64,000 nt of DNA from Nocardioides sp. Root122 (GCF_001425025.1 NZ_LMDE01000012.1:62101-126100), one strand, 5' to 3'. Shown: positions 34,777 to 44,595, numbered from the stretch's first letter. Made by a program: numbers and translations. Notes: generated by a model not told the origin, from the sequence alone.

Positions 34777-35583
34777 GTGACTCGTCGCAACGTTACGTGG
34801 GCTGCTGCCCTCGCCACGGGCCTGCTCCTGACGCTCTCCGCCTGTGGCGGGTCCGGCGAGGCCGCGGCCACCAAGACCACCGACGTCCTCATGGAGGGCG
34901 AGCAGCTCGACGCCATGGTCGCGCAGGTGGAGAAGATGGGCATCATGGAGTGGCACGGCCAGCTGCTCACCAAGAACCCCGACAACGGCGGCAAGCGGAT
35001 CTTCGACCTCGACGGTCGCTTCAGCCCCGCGACGGGCTACAGCCAGCTCTCGATGGACTCCGTCATCGACGGAAACGCCCAGCAGATCGACTACCTCGTC
35101 GTCGCCGGGCGCACCTACTTCAACAGCGAGGCGTGGGGTCCGAACGCGTCCTCGTGCTGGGCCGAGATCACCGACGACCAGAGCCGCACCTGGGGCCTGC
35201 CCACGGACCTCGACCCGACCTGGCCGGTGACCGCGTCGCGTGCCATCCGGCTCGCCGGCGACGGCGTCGCGGTCGGCATCCCGGCCAAGAAGGTCCTCAC
35301 CGGCATGCCGCGTGGCCTGTTCCCCGACGTGCCGGCAGGTCTCGACGACGTCGAGGCCAACGGTGTCGTGACGCCGCACGGCTCGCACTTCATCGAAGTG
35401 AGCGTCGACGTGCTGAACATGTGGAACGACGTCTCCGAGGAGGCGCTCGCGAACATCCAGACCCGCAAGGCCGGCTGGTGGGCGATGACGATGAAGGAGT
35501 CGCAGGACGGCAGTCCCATCGCGCCCCCGAAGTACGTCTTCGACCCGGCCCAGACGCCGCCGAGCCAGTGCAAGCGGGGCTGA
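34777..35583 (+). CDS. lipoprotein, paralogue 2
   Basis: A 268-residue lipoprotein (lipobox TLSAC) with the same strand order as the protein at 32917: EWHGQLLTKNPDNGGKRIF, DYLVVAGRTYFNSE, GMPRGLFPDVPAGLDDV, GWWAMTMKES and a closing PSQCKRG. The two copies flank lysG in direct orientation, showing a local duplication. GTG start; a TAGGCT hexamer lies about 55 nt upstream. The stop is 15 nt from the stop of the convergent ABC ATPase gene. Function unknown. Confidence 0.75.
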   Translation: MTRRNVTWAAALATGLLLTLSACGGSGEAAATKTTDVLMEGEQLDAMVAQVEKMGIMEWHGQLLTKNPDNGGKRIFDLDGRFSPATGYSQLSMDSVIDGNAQQIDYLVVAGRTYFNSEAWGPNASSCWAEITDDQSRTWGLPTDLDPTWPVTASRAIRLAGDGVAVGIPAKKVLTGMPRGLFPDVPAGLDDVEANGVVTPHGSHFIEVSVDVLNMWNDVSEEALANIQTRKAGWWAMTMKESQDGSPIAPPKYVFDPAQTPPSQCKRG

Positions 35584-35598
35584 CCCGATAGGGCGCCC

Positions 35599-36354
35599 TC
35601 AGAGCACCTTCGAGAGGAACGACTGAGTCCTCTCGTGCTGCGGGTCGGCCAGCACCTGTCGGGGGTCGCCCTCCTCGACGATCACGCCGCCGTCCATGAA
35701 GACGAGGTTGTCGCCGACCTCGCGGGCGAAGCCCATCTCGTGGGTCACGACCATCATCGTCATGCCCTCCGACGCCAGGTCCTTCATGACCGCCAGGACG
35801 TCGCCGACGAGCTCGGGGTCGAGAGCCGACGTGGGCTCGTCGAAGAGCATCATGTCGGGGTTCATCGACAGCGCGCGGGCGATCGCGACGCGCTGCGACT
35901 GCCCACCGGACAGGTGGGCCGGGTAGGCCGACTCCTTCTCCGACAGCCCGACCTTGGCGAGGTTGGCGCGGGCGACCTCGACGGCCTCGTCCTTCTTGCG
36001 GCCCTTGACCTTCTCCTGCGCGATCGTGAGGTTGCGCAGCACGGTCATGTGCGGGAACAGGTTGAACTGCTGGAAGACGATCCCGATGCGCGAGCGGAGC
36101 TTGTCGACGTCGGCGTCGGGGTCGGTGATCTCCTCGCCCTCGACGAAGATCTTGCCGCTGGTGGGGATCTCGAGCAGGTTCACGCAGCGCAGGAGGGTCG
36201 ACTTGCCCGAACCCGAGGGGCCGATCACGCAGACGACCTGGCCGTGGGGCACGTGGAAGTCGATGCCCTTGAGCACCTCGTTGTCGCCGAAGTACTTGTG
36301 CAGGTCCTGCACGTCGATCGCCGCCGCGGCGCGGTCGGTGGTGGGGTTGGTCAT
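35599..36354 (-). CDS. amino-acid ABC transporter ATP-binding protein (GlnQ/ArtP type)
   Basis: A 251-residue ATPase: Walker [11 protein letters not shown]-loop [11 protein letters not shown], signature [15 protein letters not shown], Walker [15 protein letters not shown] and the His switch [10 protein letters not shown]. This arrangement is standard for polar amino-acid importers. Its ATG overlaps the permease stop by one base, and it is the last gene of the SBP-permease-ATPase operon. Confidence 0.96.
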   Translation of the reverse strand: MTNPTTDRAAAAIDVQDLHKYFGDNEVLKGIDFHVPHGQVVCVIGPSGSGKSTLLRCVNLLEIPTSGKIFVEGEEITDPDADVDKLRSRIGIVFQQFNLFPHMTVLRNLTIAQEKVKGRKKDEAVEVARANLAKVGLSEKESAYPAHLSGGQSQRVAIARALSMNPDMMLFDEPTSALDPELVGDVLAVMKDLASEGMTMMVVTHEMGFAREVGDNLVFMDGGVIVEEGDPRQVLADPQHERTQSFLSKVL

Positions 36355-37145
36355 CAGCGGGCCCTCTCCGCGCGGCTCTCCATGCGGCGTACGACGATCG
36401 ACAGTGGCACCGTGATCAGCAGGTAGCACAGACCGATCACGATGATCGGCGTCAGGTTGGACGCCGAGTTCATCCCTTCCCGGCCGAACTTCGTCAGCTC
36501 GTAGCCGGACAGCGACAGGCCGAGGATGTAGACCAGTGAGGAGTCCTTGGTCAGCAGGATCAGCTCGTTGGTCAGTGGCGGGAGGATGATCCGGAACGCC
36601 TGCGGCACGACCACGCTGACCATCGCCCGGCTGTGCGACATCCCCAGCGAGCGGGCCGCCTCCATCTGGCCCTTCGGCACCGCCTGGATGCCGGCGCGGA
36701 TGGTCTCGGCCATGTAGGCGCCGCCGACCAGGCCCAGGGCCAGGGTGACGACGCCGAGGTTGCCGAACGGGATCTCGTAGTCCGGGAACGCGAGGTTGAA
36801 GCCCACGCTGAGGGCGATGAAGACCACCAGGGCCGGCAGCCCGCGGAAGAGCTCGATGACGCCGGTGGCGATCCACCGGTAGGGACCGACGCTCGAGAGC
36901 CGCATCAGCGCGAGGACCAACCCGAGCATCAACCCGAACGCGAAGCCGCACGCGGTGTAGATGATGGTGTTCTTCAGCGCGATCGTCAGGACGCGCGGGA
37001 ACTGCTCCTTGACCAGCTCCCAGTTCCAGAACGCCCGCTGGATCTGGCCCCAGTCCGCGACGAACGCGATGACGAGCACCGCGACGACGAGCACCGCGTA
37101 CTGGACGTAGCGCCACCGTGCGGCGCGCTGACGTGGACTCGCCAT
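36354..37145 (-). CDS. amino-acid ABC transporter permease
   Basis: A 263-residue membrane protein of the His/Glu/Gln/Arg permease group. Typical segments are [14 protein letters not shown], the EAA-like [20 protein letters not shown] and [20 protein letters not shown]. Only one permease is present, so it should work as a homodimer. It starts 39 nt downstream of the binding-protein stop. Confidence 0.95.
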   Translation of the reverse strand: MASPRQRAARWRYVQYAVLVVAVLVIAFVADWGQIQRAFWNWELVKEQFPRVLTIALKNTIIYTACGFAFGLMLGLVLALMRLSSVGPYRWIATGVIELFRGLPALVVFIALSVGFNLAFPDYEIPFGNLGVVTLALGLVGGAYMAETIRAGIQAVPKGQMEAARSLGMSHSRAMVSVVVPQAFRIILPPLTNELILLTKDSSLVYILGLSLSGYELTKFGREGMNSASNLTPIIVIGLCYLLITVPLSIVVRRMESRAERAR

Positions 37146-37184
37146 GGACTCACATCACCTTCGTGGACGGGGTGGGAGGGGGTG

Positions 37185-37973
37185 TCACTCGGCGGGAGCG
37201 GTGCCGAACCACTTCTCGTAGACGGTGTCGTAGTCGTCGCTGGCGATCCCGTCGTTGATGGCGGTCAGCAGGTCGTCGTTGCCGTCCTTCTTCACCGAGA
37301 AGCCGTACTCCTCGCCGGTCTCGAACTCCGTGACCACCTCGACCTCGGGGTTCTGGCTGACGAAGTAGTTGAGCAGGCCGTTGTCGTTGACACCCGCATC
37401 GGTCTTGCCGGTGAGCACTGCCTGCTGCATCAGGGAGGAGTCCTCGTAGGAGACGATCTCGGTGTCCTTCGGGGCGTTCTCCCGCACGTAGTCGGCGCCG
37501 GTCGTGCCGTCCTGGACCGCGACCTTCTTCCCTGCCAGGTCCTCCAGCGAGCTGATGCCGGAGCCGGTCTTCGTCATCAGCGCCTGCGTGGCGGTGAAGT
37601 AGGGATCGGTGAAGTCCATGACCGCGGCGCGCTCGTCGGTGATGGTCATCGCGCCGGCGGCGACGTCGCACTGGTCGGTGTTGAGCGCCTCACCCGTGGT
37701 GATCGTCTCCCACGCGACGTCGATGACCTCCGTGTCGAGCCCTTCCGCGTCGGCCGCGATCTTCAGCACGTCGGGGTCGAAGCCCACGACCTCGCCGCCC
37801 TCGGTGAACTCGAAGGGCTCGTAGGGCAGGTGCGTGCAGATGGTCAGCGTGCCCGACTTGACCAGCTTGAGGCCGGACTCCGTGGTGGTGGAGGTGTCGT
37901 CCTTGGCACACCCGGCCGCGGTGAGGGCGAGCGCGAGGGAGCTGATTCCGATGGCGAGGGCTCGAGTCTTCAT
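37185..37973 (-). CDS. amino-acid ABC transporter substrate-binding lipoprotein
   Basis: A 262-residue SBP family 3 protein with lipobox TAAGC. The mature start TLTICTHLPYEPFEF and the GFDPDVLKIAAD, MTITDERAAVMDFTDPYF and GKKVAVQDGTTG segments are the usual polar amino-acid binder features. A TAGGGT box on the minus strand lies 7 nt before the ATG, so the operon promoter is here, 54 nt from the divergent DUF1697 gene. The exact amino acid is not readable; proximity to lysE/lysG hints at a basic one but proves nothing. Confidence 0.94.
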   Translation of the reverse strand: MKTRALAIGISSLALALTAAGCAKDDTSTTTESGLKLVKSGTLTICTHLPYEPFEFTEGGEVVGFDPDVLKIAADAEGLDTEVIDVAWETITTGEALNTDQCDVAAGAMTITDERAAVMDFTDPYFTATQALMTKTGSGISSLEDLAGKKVAVQDGTTGADYVRENAPKDTEIVSYEDSSLMQQAVLTGKTDAGVNDNGLLNYFVSQNPEVEVVTEFETGEEYGFSVKKDGNDDLLTAINDGIASDDYDTVYEKWFGTAPAE

Positions 37974-38027
37974 GCCCCACACCCTAGACCGGGCGTGACC
38001 TGCGTCTCCCGGGGGCATGATCTGCCC

Positions 38028-38564
38028 ATGCCCACCTATGTCGCCTTCCTCCGCGCGATCAACCTCGGTGCGAAGCGGAAGTTCCCCAAGGACGCGATCC
38101 GCGCTGCGACGGAGGCCGCCGGCGGCACGGACGTCGAGACCTACATCAACACCGGCAACGTCCGGCTGGTCCACTCGGCCCGATCGGTGGCCAAGGTGCA
38201 GGCCGCGCTGGAGGAGGCGTACGCCGCGGAGGCGGGCTTCGAGGTGCCGACGGTCGTGCTCACGACCGCCGACCTGGCGGCCCTCACCGCGCGTGCCGAG
38301 GAGCTGCACGCCGAGCACGACCCCGCGGGCCAGCACTACGTCACGCTGTTCTCCACCGCGCCGACCGCGGCGACGGTCGAGGCGGCCCACGCCCTCGAGC
38401 ACGAGGGCGAGCGCGTCGTCGTCGACGGGCGGGCCGCCTACGTCCTGCTCGAGGGCAACATCCACACCTCGAAGCTGCTCGCGTCGAAGGAGTTCAAGGC
38501 GCTGGGCCAGGGCACCGCGCGCACCGTCAAGGTGCTGCGCACCGTCACCGAGAAGTGGTGCTGA
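38028..38564 (+). CDS. DUF1697 family protein
   Basis: A 178-residue protein with the DUF1697 hallmarks YVAFLRAINLGAKRKFP at the start, TYINTGNVRL and the C-terminal TVKVLRTVTEKW. The family is small, cytoplasmic and of unknown function. A CATGAT box 6 nt before the ATG suggests a leaderless start. Confidence 0.92.
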   Translation: MPTYVAFLRAINLGAKRKFPKDAIRAATEAAGGTDVETYINTGNVRLVHSARSVAKVQAALEEAYAAEAGFEVPTVVLTTADLAALTARAEELHAEHDPAGQHYVTLFSTAPTAATVEAAHALEHEGERVVVDGRAAYVLLEGNIHTSKLLASKEFKALGQGTARTVKVLRTVTEKWC

Positions 38565-38579
38565 GCGCGGCCGGCGACC

Positions 38580-39155
38580 TCAGGCGATCTCGATGCCGGC
38601 GCCGGTCATCTCGGTGATCGCTGCCGCCGTCGTCTCCTCCGCGACGCCGGCGCACAGGGCGGTGAGCACGCGGGTGTCGAAGCCCTCCTGCGCGCTGTCG
38701 AGGGCGGTCGCCCGCACGCAGTGGTCCGTGGCGATGCCGCAGACGTCGACCTCGCTCACCGACCGCTCGCGCAGCCAGTCGGCCAGCGCCTCGCCCGACG
38801 TCGTACGACCCTCGAAGCCGGAGTACGCCGCAGCGTGCTCGCCCTTGAAGAACACCTCGTCGAAGGGCTGCGGGTCGAGGTTGGGGTGGAACCCGGCGCC
38901 CTCGGTGCCGACCTTGCAGTGCACCGGCCACGAGGCGGCGTAGTCGGGCTTCGCGGCCCAGTGGTCGCCCGGGTCGACGTGGTGGTCCTTGGTGGCCACC
39001 ACGACGTCGTACGACGGCGCGTCCTCGCCCTTCGACGACCACCGGTGCAGCAGCTCGCCTATGTCGGCGGCCACCCGGGCGCCACCGGCCACTGCGAGGG
39101 CCCCGCCCTCGCAGAAGTCGTTCTGGACGTCGACCACGATCAGTGCCCGTGCCAT
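38580..39155 (-). CDS. pncA: nicotinamidase (isochorismatase fold)
   Basis: A 191-residue enzyme deamidating nicotinamide to nicotinate. The catalytic triad is Asp9 in VVDVQNDF, Lys in VFFKGEH and Cys in ATDHCVRAT. Metal ligands are in TKDHHVDPGDHW. It lies 26 nt downstream of pncB on the same strand, so nicotinamide is converted to nicotinate and then to nicotinate mononucleotide by neighbouring products. It also has its own TAGTCT box 6 nt before the ATG. Confidence 0.95.
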   Translation of the reverse strand: MARALIVVDVQNDFCEGGALAVAGGARVAADIGELLHRWSSKGEDAPSYDVVVATKDHHVDPGDHWAAKPDYAASWPVHCKVGTEGAGFHPNLDPQPFDEVFFKGEHAAAYSGFEGRTTSGEALADWLRERSVSEVDVCGIATDHCVRATALDSAQEGFDTRVLTALCAGVAEETTAAAITEMTGAGIEIA

Positions 39156-39181
39156 TCCCGAAGACTAGCGGGACGGACGGG

Positions 39182-40492
39182 TCAGCCGCCCTGGTGGAGG
39201 GTCGGGATCACCGGGTCGCCGTGGGACATCATCGTGACCGCGCGGGGGAGCTCGGCGAGCGAGGTGCGGTGGCGGGCGCGGGCCTCCTCGAGGGTGGCCC
39301 GACCGACGACCTCGCCGCCCACGACCAGGGGCACCAGCAGCGGACGGTCGTCGCCGTCGTCGGTGGGCGGCTCGCCGATCCCGACCACCTCGGCCTGCGC
39401 CCGTCCGCCGGGGGAGCGGCGGCGCAGGGCGTACTTGCGGCCGCCGATGGAGGCCTTGTCGGTCGAGCGCTTGGCCACCGAGACCATCTCGCCGTCGTCG
39501 CCCTCGCGGGACACGAGCTTGTAGACGAACCCGCAGGTCGGGTGCCCCGAGCCGGTCACGAGCTGGGTGCCGACGCCGTAGGCGTCGACCGGGGTCGCGG
39601 CCAGGGCGGCGATGGCGTGCTCGTCGAGGTCGCTGGTCACCACGATCCGGGTCTCGGTGGCTCCGAGCCCGTCGAGCTGTGCGCGGACCTCGCGCGCCAC
39701 CTCGCCCAGGTCGCCGGAGTCGAGGCGGACCGCGCCGAGGCCGGTGCCCGCCACCTCGACGGCGAGGGCGACCGCCTCGGCGACGTCGTAGGTGTCGACG
39801 AGCAGGGTCGTGCCCACCCCGAGGGTCTCCACCTGCGCGACGAAGGCGTCGCGCTCGCTGTCGTGGAGGAGCGTGAAGGAGTGAGCCGCCGTCCCGGTGC
39901 TGGGCACGCCGTGGAGCTGGCGGGCGGCCAGGTTGCTGGTCGCGTCGAAGCCGGCGAGGTACGCCGCCCGGGCCGCCGCGACGGCCGCCTGCTCGTGAGT
40001 GCGGCGCGAGCCCATCTCGATGCAGGGCCGTCCCGCTGCTGCGAGGGTCATCCGGGAGGCGGCGGACGCGATCGCGGAGTCGTGGTTGTAGATCGAGAGC
40101 AGCACCGTCTCGAGGAGCACCGCCTCGGCGAAGGTGCCCTCGACGACGAGCAGGGGGGAGTAGGGGAAGTAGACCTCGCCCTCGGGGTAGCCCCACACGT
40201 CGCCGGCGAAGCGGTACGACGCCAGCCACTCGAGCATGTCGGGCTCGACGACGCCCTCCAGCATGGCGAGTGCCGTCGGGTCGAAGCGGAACGACTCGAT
40301 GGCGTCCAGCGCGCGTCCGACGCCGGCCACGACGCCGTACCTGCGTCCCTCCGGCAGGCGGCGGGGGAACAGCTCGAAGACGGACCTGCGCTCGGCCGTG
40401 CCGGCGTGCCGCGCCGCCTGCACCATGGTGAGCTCGTAGTGGTCGGTCAGCAGGGCCGTGGTGGCTGGGCTCGAGCTCGTCACGACCGACAC
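39182..40492 (-). CDS. pncB: nicotinate phosphoribosyltransferase
   Basis: A ~436-residue enzyme of NAD salvage. Family motifs are [10 protein letters not shown] at the N-terminus, [38 protein letters not shown] and [13 protein letters not shown]. Start uncertain: GTG at 40492 or 40483. A CATCGT hexamer 6 nt before 40492 favours that one as a leaderless start. It is divergent from clpS with only 17 nt between the start codons, so the two promoters overlap. The same divergent pair (pncB1/clpS) exists in M. tuberculosis. Confidence 0.95.
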   Translation of the reverse strand: MSVVTSSSPATTALLTDHYELTMVQAARHAGTAERRSVFELFPRRLPEGRRYGVVAGVGRALDAIESFRFDPTALAMLEGVVEPDMLEWLASYRFAGDVWGYPEGEVYFPYSPLLVVEGTFAEAVLLETVLLSIYNHDSAIASAASRMTLAAAGRPCIEMGSRRTHEQAAVAAARAAYLAGFDATSNLAARQLHGVPSTGTAAHSFTLLHDSERDAFVAQVETLGVGTTLLVDTYDVAEAVALAVEVAGTGLGAVRLDSGDLGEVAREVRAQLDGLGATETRIVVTSDLDEHAIAALAATPVDAYGVGTQLVTGSGHPTCGFVYKLVSREGDDGEMVSVAKRSTDKASIGGRKYALRRRSPGGRAQAEVVGIGEPPTDDGDDRPLLVPLVVGGEVVGRATLEEARARHRTSLAELPRAVTMMSHGDPVIPTLHQGG

Positions 40493-40509
40493 TGTGCCAC
40501 GATGGGCGG

Positions 40510-40806
40510 GTGTCAGCCGCAAGTCCCGTCGAGGTCGAACCGACCCAGGCTCCCGACGACATCACGTTCCTCTCCAAGCCGTGGGTGACCCTCGTCTGGG
40601 ACGACCCGGTGAACCTGATGTCCTACGTCTCCTACGTCTTCCAGAAGTACTTCGGCTACGACAAGGCCAAGGCCGAGAAGCTCATGCTCGAGGTGCACAA
40701 CGACGGCAAGTCGGTGGTCTCCACGGGCACGCGCGAGGAGATGGAGCGCGACGTGCAGGCCATGCACGAGTACGGCCTGTGGGCGACCATGGAGAAGGCC
40801 GGCTGA
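40510..40806 (+). CDS. clpS: ATP-dependent Clp protease adaptor ClpS
   Basis: A 98-residue adaptor that delivers N-degron substrates to ClpC/ClpA. The core [19 protein letters not shown] contains the substrate-pocket DDP-N and Met, and [12 protein letters not shown] the conserved His. GTG start. It shares a narrow promoter gap with pncB and is followed 2 nt later by the DUF2017 gene. Confidence 0.97.
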   Translation: MSAASPVEVEPTQAPDDITFLSKPWVTLVWDDPVNLMSYVSYVFQKYFGYDKAKAEKLMLEVHNDGKSVVSTGTREEMERDVQAMHEYGLWATMEKAG

Positions 40807-40808
40807 GG

Positions 40809-41399
40809 ATGAGCGGGTTCGAGCACCACGCGAGGTCCGACCGGGTCATCGCCACCTTCACCGGGTTCGAGGCCGACCTGCTCCGGTCGCTGGCCTCGCA
40901 GATGGTCGAGCTGCTGCGCAACGAGCGTGCCGAGCCGGCCGCCCCTGCGGCCGACCCCTTCGACGCGCTGATGGCGGAGTTCTCCGGCGCGACGACCATC
41001 CCCGAGGACCCGGTGCTGGCGCGGCTCTTCCCGACGGCCTATCCCGACGACGACGAGGCCGCCTCGGACTTCCGCCGCTTCACCGAGAGCGGACTGCGTG
41101 ACGGCAAGGCTGCCGCGGCCGGGCTGCTCATCGACACCCTCGAGGAGGCGGGCCTGCCGCCCGAGCTGACCGAGGAGGGGCTCGTCTTCGACGTCGAGCT
41201 GACCCGCTCCGAGGCCGAGACGTGGATGCGGGCCTTCACCGACATCCGCCTCGCACTGGCCACGCGCCTGGGCGTCGAGGCCGGCGACGAGGACTATTGG
41301 CACTCGCTCCCCGACGACGACCCGCGGGCGCAGGCGCACGACATCTACGAGTGGGTCGGCTACCTGCAGGAGACGGTGGTCGAGGCACTGACCTCGTGA
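40809..41399 (+). CDS. DUF2017 family protein
   Basis: A 196-residue acidic helical protein, always found after clpS in actinobacteria (Rv1332 type). The VELLRNERAEP, FPTAYPDDDEAASDFRRFTE and DDPRAQAHDIYEWVGYLQE segments are the family marks. No enzymatic residues are obvious. The tight coupling to clpS suggests a role in protein turnover, unproven. Confidence 0.92.
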   Translation: MSGFEHHARSDRVIATFTGFEADLLRSLASQMVELLRNERAEPAAPAADPFDALMAEFSGATTIPEDPVLARLFPTAYPDDDEAASDFRRFTESGLRDGKAAAAGLLIDTLEEAGLPPELTEEGLVFDVELTRSEAETWMRAFTDIRLALATRLGVEAGDEDYWHSLPDDDPRAQAHDIYEWVGYLQETVVEALTS

Positions 41400-41406
41400 G
41401 CGCCAC

Positions 41407-42612
41407 GTGAGCCCGATCCCCGACTTCGTCGTCGACATCCGGCGCAGGATCGGCCACGACCCGCTCTGGCTGCCGGGCGTCACCGCCGTCGTGACCCGCG
41501 GCGACCAGGTGCTCCTGGTCAAACGCGCCGACAACGGACGCTGGGCGCCGATCACCGGCATCCCCGACCCGGGGGAGGAGCCCGCCGTCGCCGCCGCGCG
41601 CGAGGCGTTGGAGGAGACCGGCGTCCGCATCCGGGTGGACCGGCTGGCCGCCACCGGCGTGCACGGCGAGATCGTCCACGCCAACGGCGACCGGGCGACC
41701 TACCTCGACCTCACCTTCGCGTGCACGTGGGTCGAGGGCGACGCGCACGTCGCCGACGACGAGTCGACCGACGTGCGCTGGTGGCCGGTCACGTCGCTGC
41801 CGCCCATGGGCGAGGTCATGGTGGGCCGCATCGAGGCCGCGCTCAGCGGGGAGCGCGAGGCGAGGTACGTCGCCCCCGCGGGTCAGGACTCGGTCGAGCC
41901 GCCACCCGTGCTGACGCCGGACGCTCCCGTCCTCGGCGTGGACGCGTGCCCGTCCGGCTGGGTCGGCGTCGTCCTCGACCCCGACCTGAGGGCGTCGGTC
42001 TTCCTCGCCCCGACGATCCCCGAGCTGGTCGGGCTGGTGCGTGAGACCCACGACGTGGCCGTGGTCGGCATCGACATCCCGATCGGCCTCCCGGACAGCG
42101 GCGGCCGGCTCGCCGACGCCGAGGCGCGCCGCGAGCTGGTCGGCAAGTCATCCTCGCTCTTCGCCACGCCCGTGCGCGCCGCGTTGGAGGCCGCCACCTA
42201 CGAGGAGGGCCGCGTGGCCAACCTGGCGGCGACCGAGGGTCGCACCAGCGTCAGCGCCCAGGCGTACGCCCTGCGCGAGAAGGTGCTGCAGGTCGACGCC
42301 TGGGTGCGCGCGAAGCCGGGTGTCGCGGTCGTCGAGGTGCACCCCGAGCTGAGCTTCGCGCGGATGGCCGGGCAGCCCCTGCTCGAGCGGAAGAAGGACC
42401 CGGCAGGCGTGCGCGTACGCCGTGAGGCCCTCGCCGCGCACGGGATCATCGCGCCGCCGTGGTTCCGCGGGTCCGGCTTCGGCGAGGACGACCTCCTCGA
42501 CGCCTGCGCGGTCGCGTGGACCGCCGTACGCCACTCCCTCGGGGTCTCGGAGTCGTTCCCGGCCACCCCGGAGGTCTTCTCCGATGGGATCCCGGCGGCG
42601 ATCCGCGCGTAG
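41407..42612 (+). CDS. Nudix hydrolase fused to DUF429
   Basis: A 401-residue two-domain protein. Residues ~1-155 are a Nudix hydrolase with a complete Nudix box (starting GIPDPGEE, then REALEETGV), which hydrolyses nucleoside diphosphates linked to another group. A short Pro-rich linker follows. Residues ~178-400 are a DUF429 domain, with GVDACPSGWVG, GIDIPIGLPD and DLLDACAVAWTA, an RNase H-like fold predicted to be nuclease-like. Each domain usually occurs alone. The frame is continuous with uniform codon use, so the fusion is real. It begins 7 nt after DUF2017. Confidence 0.87.
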   Translation: MSPIPDFVVDIRRRIGHDPLWLPGVTAVVTRGDQVLLVKRADNGRWAPITGIPDPGEEPAVAAAREALEETGVRIRVDRLAATGVHGEIVHANGDRATYLDLTFACTWVEGDAHVADDESTDVRWWPVTSLPPMGEVMVGRIEAALSGEREARYVAPAGQDSVEPPPVLTPDAPVLGVDACPSGWVGVVLDPDLRASVFLAPTIPELVGLVRETHDVAVVGIDIPIGLPDSGGRLADAEARRELVGKSSSLFATPVRAALEAATYEEGRVANLAATEGRTSVSAQAYALREKVLQVDAWVRAKPGVAVVEVHPELSFARMAGQPLLERKKDPAGVRVRREALAAHGIIAPPWFRGSGFGEDDLLDACAVAWTAVRHSLGVSESFPATPEVFSDGIPAAIRA

Positions 42613-42621
42613 TCGGCCACA

Positions 42622-43129
42622 TCAGCGAGCGCTGAGACCGTCGAACGCCATGCTCGCCCGGTCGCGCGTGAGGCCTTGGCGCGACGGTGCGTGGGCGGAG
42701 CGCATCCCACGCACCAGCGCGAGGACGAGCTCGGTCCGGACCTCGACCTGCTGCGAGGCGGGCCGATCGGCGACGGGAGCTGCGAGCTGTTCGACGAGGT
42801 CGTGCACCAGCTCGTGCTCTCGCTCGTGGACGGACGCCACGGTCGCCGCGATGGCGTCGTCCCACCGCGCGGCCTCGACGATGGTCAGCCAGATGCCGTC
42901 GTACACCTCTTCGAGCCAGGACTGGGGGAGGAGTGCGACCGCCAGGTCCGACAGGGCGCGCGACGGGGCGCCGGCGCCTGCGGGCAGCCACGTTGCGCAG
43001 CGTGAGGGCAGCCCAGCCGCCGTCGGCCAGGATCGGGATCGCGAGATCGGTGGCCATCTCGGCCCGGGCCAGGCTGCCTCGGGAGAACATCGCACCCGAG
43101 CGAGGGATGTAGCGCTGATCGCCGTCCAT
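42622..43129 (-). pseudogene. TetR family regulator, frameshifted
   Basis: The N-terminal part reads well in one frame (MDGDQRYIPRSG, then MATDLAIPILADGGWAALTL and RNVA), a TetR helix 1-2 start. After about position 42995 the plausible coding shifts to another frame (SWLEEVYDGIWLTIVEAARW, ERTELV-like helices, ending DGLSAR at 42622). A single-base indel would join them to ~169 residues. Most of the recognition helix is garbled. It is either a decayed regulator of the MFS gene just upstream in the same orientation, or a sequencing error. Confidence 0.5.
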
Positions 43130-43201
43130 GGCGAGCAGCACAGCAGATCGCGCCGCCACCCGGAGCGGCCCATCCACAGGTGGGGCGACGCCTCGTCCGG
43201 A

Positions 43202-43221
43202 GAATGACTTGCGGTCAATTC
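43202..43221. promoter_or_regulatory. candidate TetR-type operator
   Basis: GAATGAC-TTGCG-GTCAATTC, an almost perfect inverted repeat in an AT-rich patch between the MFS stop and the broken TetR gene. Placement fits an autoregulatory site of the TetR gene. Confidence 0.45.
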
Positions 43222-43256
43222 AATTCCTGCGGGCTGCCACCGATGGGCACCCCGGA

Positions 43257-44510
43257 CTAGCCCGAGTGGCTGAGCACCCCGTAGCGCTCGCGCGACGCCA
43301 GCGCCCAGCGCGAGACCGGCACGGACACCGCGGCCACTGCCAGCATGAGGGCGGCGAGGACCAGCCAGCCGGTCTCGCCCATGTCGACGCAGAGCAGCGT
43401 CACCACCGGCGGACCGACGACCGCGATCACGCTGAAGCCGAGCCCGGCGAAGCCCTGGTACTGGCCCTGCCGCTCGTGCGGGGCAAGCCCCATCTGCAGG
43501 CCCCACTGGCCTCCGGAGCCGATCATCTCGCCGACCACGTGCGCGAGCGAGCCGATGACCAGCACGACGACGGCGAAGGTCGCGTCGCCGCGGTCCGCGA
43601 GGGACACCACCGCGAAGCCGGCGGCGATCCAGACGGCGCCGCGGAGGAGGGCGCGGGACCCGGCCTCGACCGAGTCCGCGCGACGCGAGAGCCGCACCTG
43701 GAACAGCGCGACGCACGCGGTGTTCATCACGAGCAGGATCGCAACCATGACCGGCGGCGCCGCGGTGCGCTCCGAGATGTAGAGCGCCAGCCCGAGCTCC
43801 ATCACGAAGAAGTGCAGTGAGTAGAGCCCGGTGATCGCCACGACCACGACGTAGGGCCAGTCGCGCAGCACGCCCAGTCGCGGCTCGCCCTCGATCCGGA
43901 CGTAGGCGGGCAGGTCGGGCAGCCGGGTGGAGTTCCACGCCGCGAAGCCGGTGAAGACGGCGTTGAGGACGAAGACCGAGACGTAGGCCCATGGCTCGTC
44001 GATGACCAGCGCGGCACCGCCGAACACGGAGCCGAGGCCGATGGCGGTGTTGGTGACCGCGCGCAGGTAGGCCTTGAACAGCACGCCTCGCCCGCCGGTC
44101 GCGAGCTGGGCGATCACGCCCTGCTGGACGGAGCCGGCCGAGCGCTCGAAGAAGGCGAGCAGCGCCAGCAGCAGCGCGAGCTGCCACGGCGTACGGGCCA
44201 GGACGGGCAGGGCGCCCGTCAGGGCGGCGCCGACCATGCAGAGCGTCAGCACGCGCCGCGGGCCGCGGGTGTCGCCGAGGTGCCCGGCGGGCACCTGCAC
44301 GAGCATGCCGACGATGGCCGAGACCGAGATGGCGAGGGCGACCTCGGCGGCGGAGAAGCCCACCTGGCGGGTGAAGTAGAGCGCGCTGGTCGTCATGACC
44401 GCGCCACCGCCGAACCGGTTGGCGAACGAGCCCAGCGCCAGCACGCGGAGGTCCCGCTCGACCGGGATGCCGCGCCGGGTCAGCGGCGCCTGCGCCTCCT
44501 GCAGCGACAT
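43257..44510 (-). CDS. MFS transporter
   Basis: A 417-residue membrane protein with twelve predicted spans. MFS motif A appears as GHLGDTRGPRRVL after span 2, and the central loop carries the usual RLSRRADS. The ATG at 44510 has GGGGAGAG upstream; longer in-frame extensions cross the mec promoter and are not coding. Substrate unknown, probably export. It takes the position of Rv1333 in the mycobacterial gene order and is followed by a broken TetR regulator gene. Confidence 0.88.
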   Translation of the reverse strand: MSLQEAQAPLTRRGIPVERDLRVLALGSFANRFGGGAVMTTSALYFTRQVGFSAAEVALAISVSAIVGMLVQVPAGHLGDTRGPRRVLTLCMVGAALTGALPVLARTPWQLALLLALLAFFERSAGSVQQGVIAQLATGGRGVLFKAYLRAVTNTAIGLGSVFGGAALVIDEPWAYVSVFVLNAVFTGFAAWNSTRLPDLPAYVRIEGEPRLGVLRDWPYVVVVAITGLYSLHFFVMELGLALYISERTAAPPVMVAILLVMNTACVALFQVRLSRRADSVEAGSRALLRGAVWIAAGFAVVSLADRGDATFAVVVLVIGSLAHVVGEMIGSGGQWGLQMGLAPHERQGQYQGFAGLGFSVIAVVGPPVVTLLCVDMGETGWLVLAALMLAVAAVSVPVSRWALASRERYGVLSHSG

Positions 44511-44595
44511 CTCTCCCCCTCGAAGTCTCTCGACGTCAAGACTATGTGGTGAGACGCGCGCCGACGGCATCGGCGGCCTGCCTAGGCTGGGAGGT

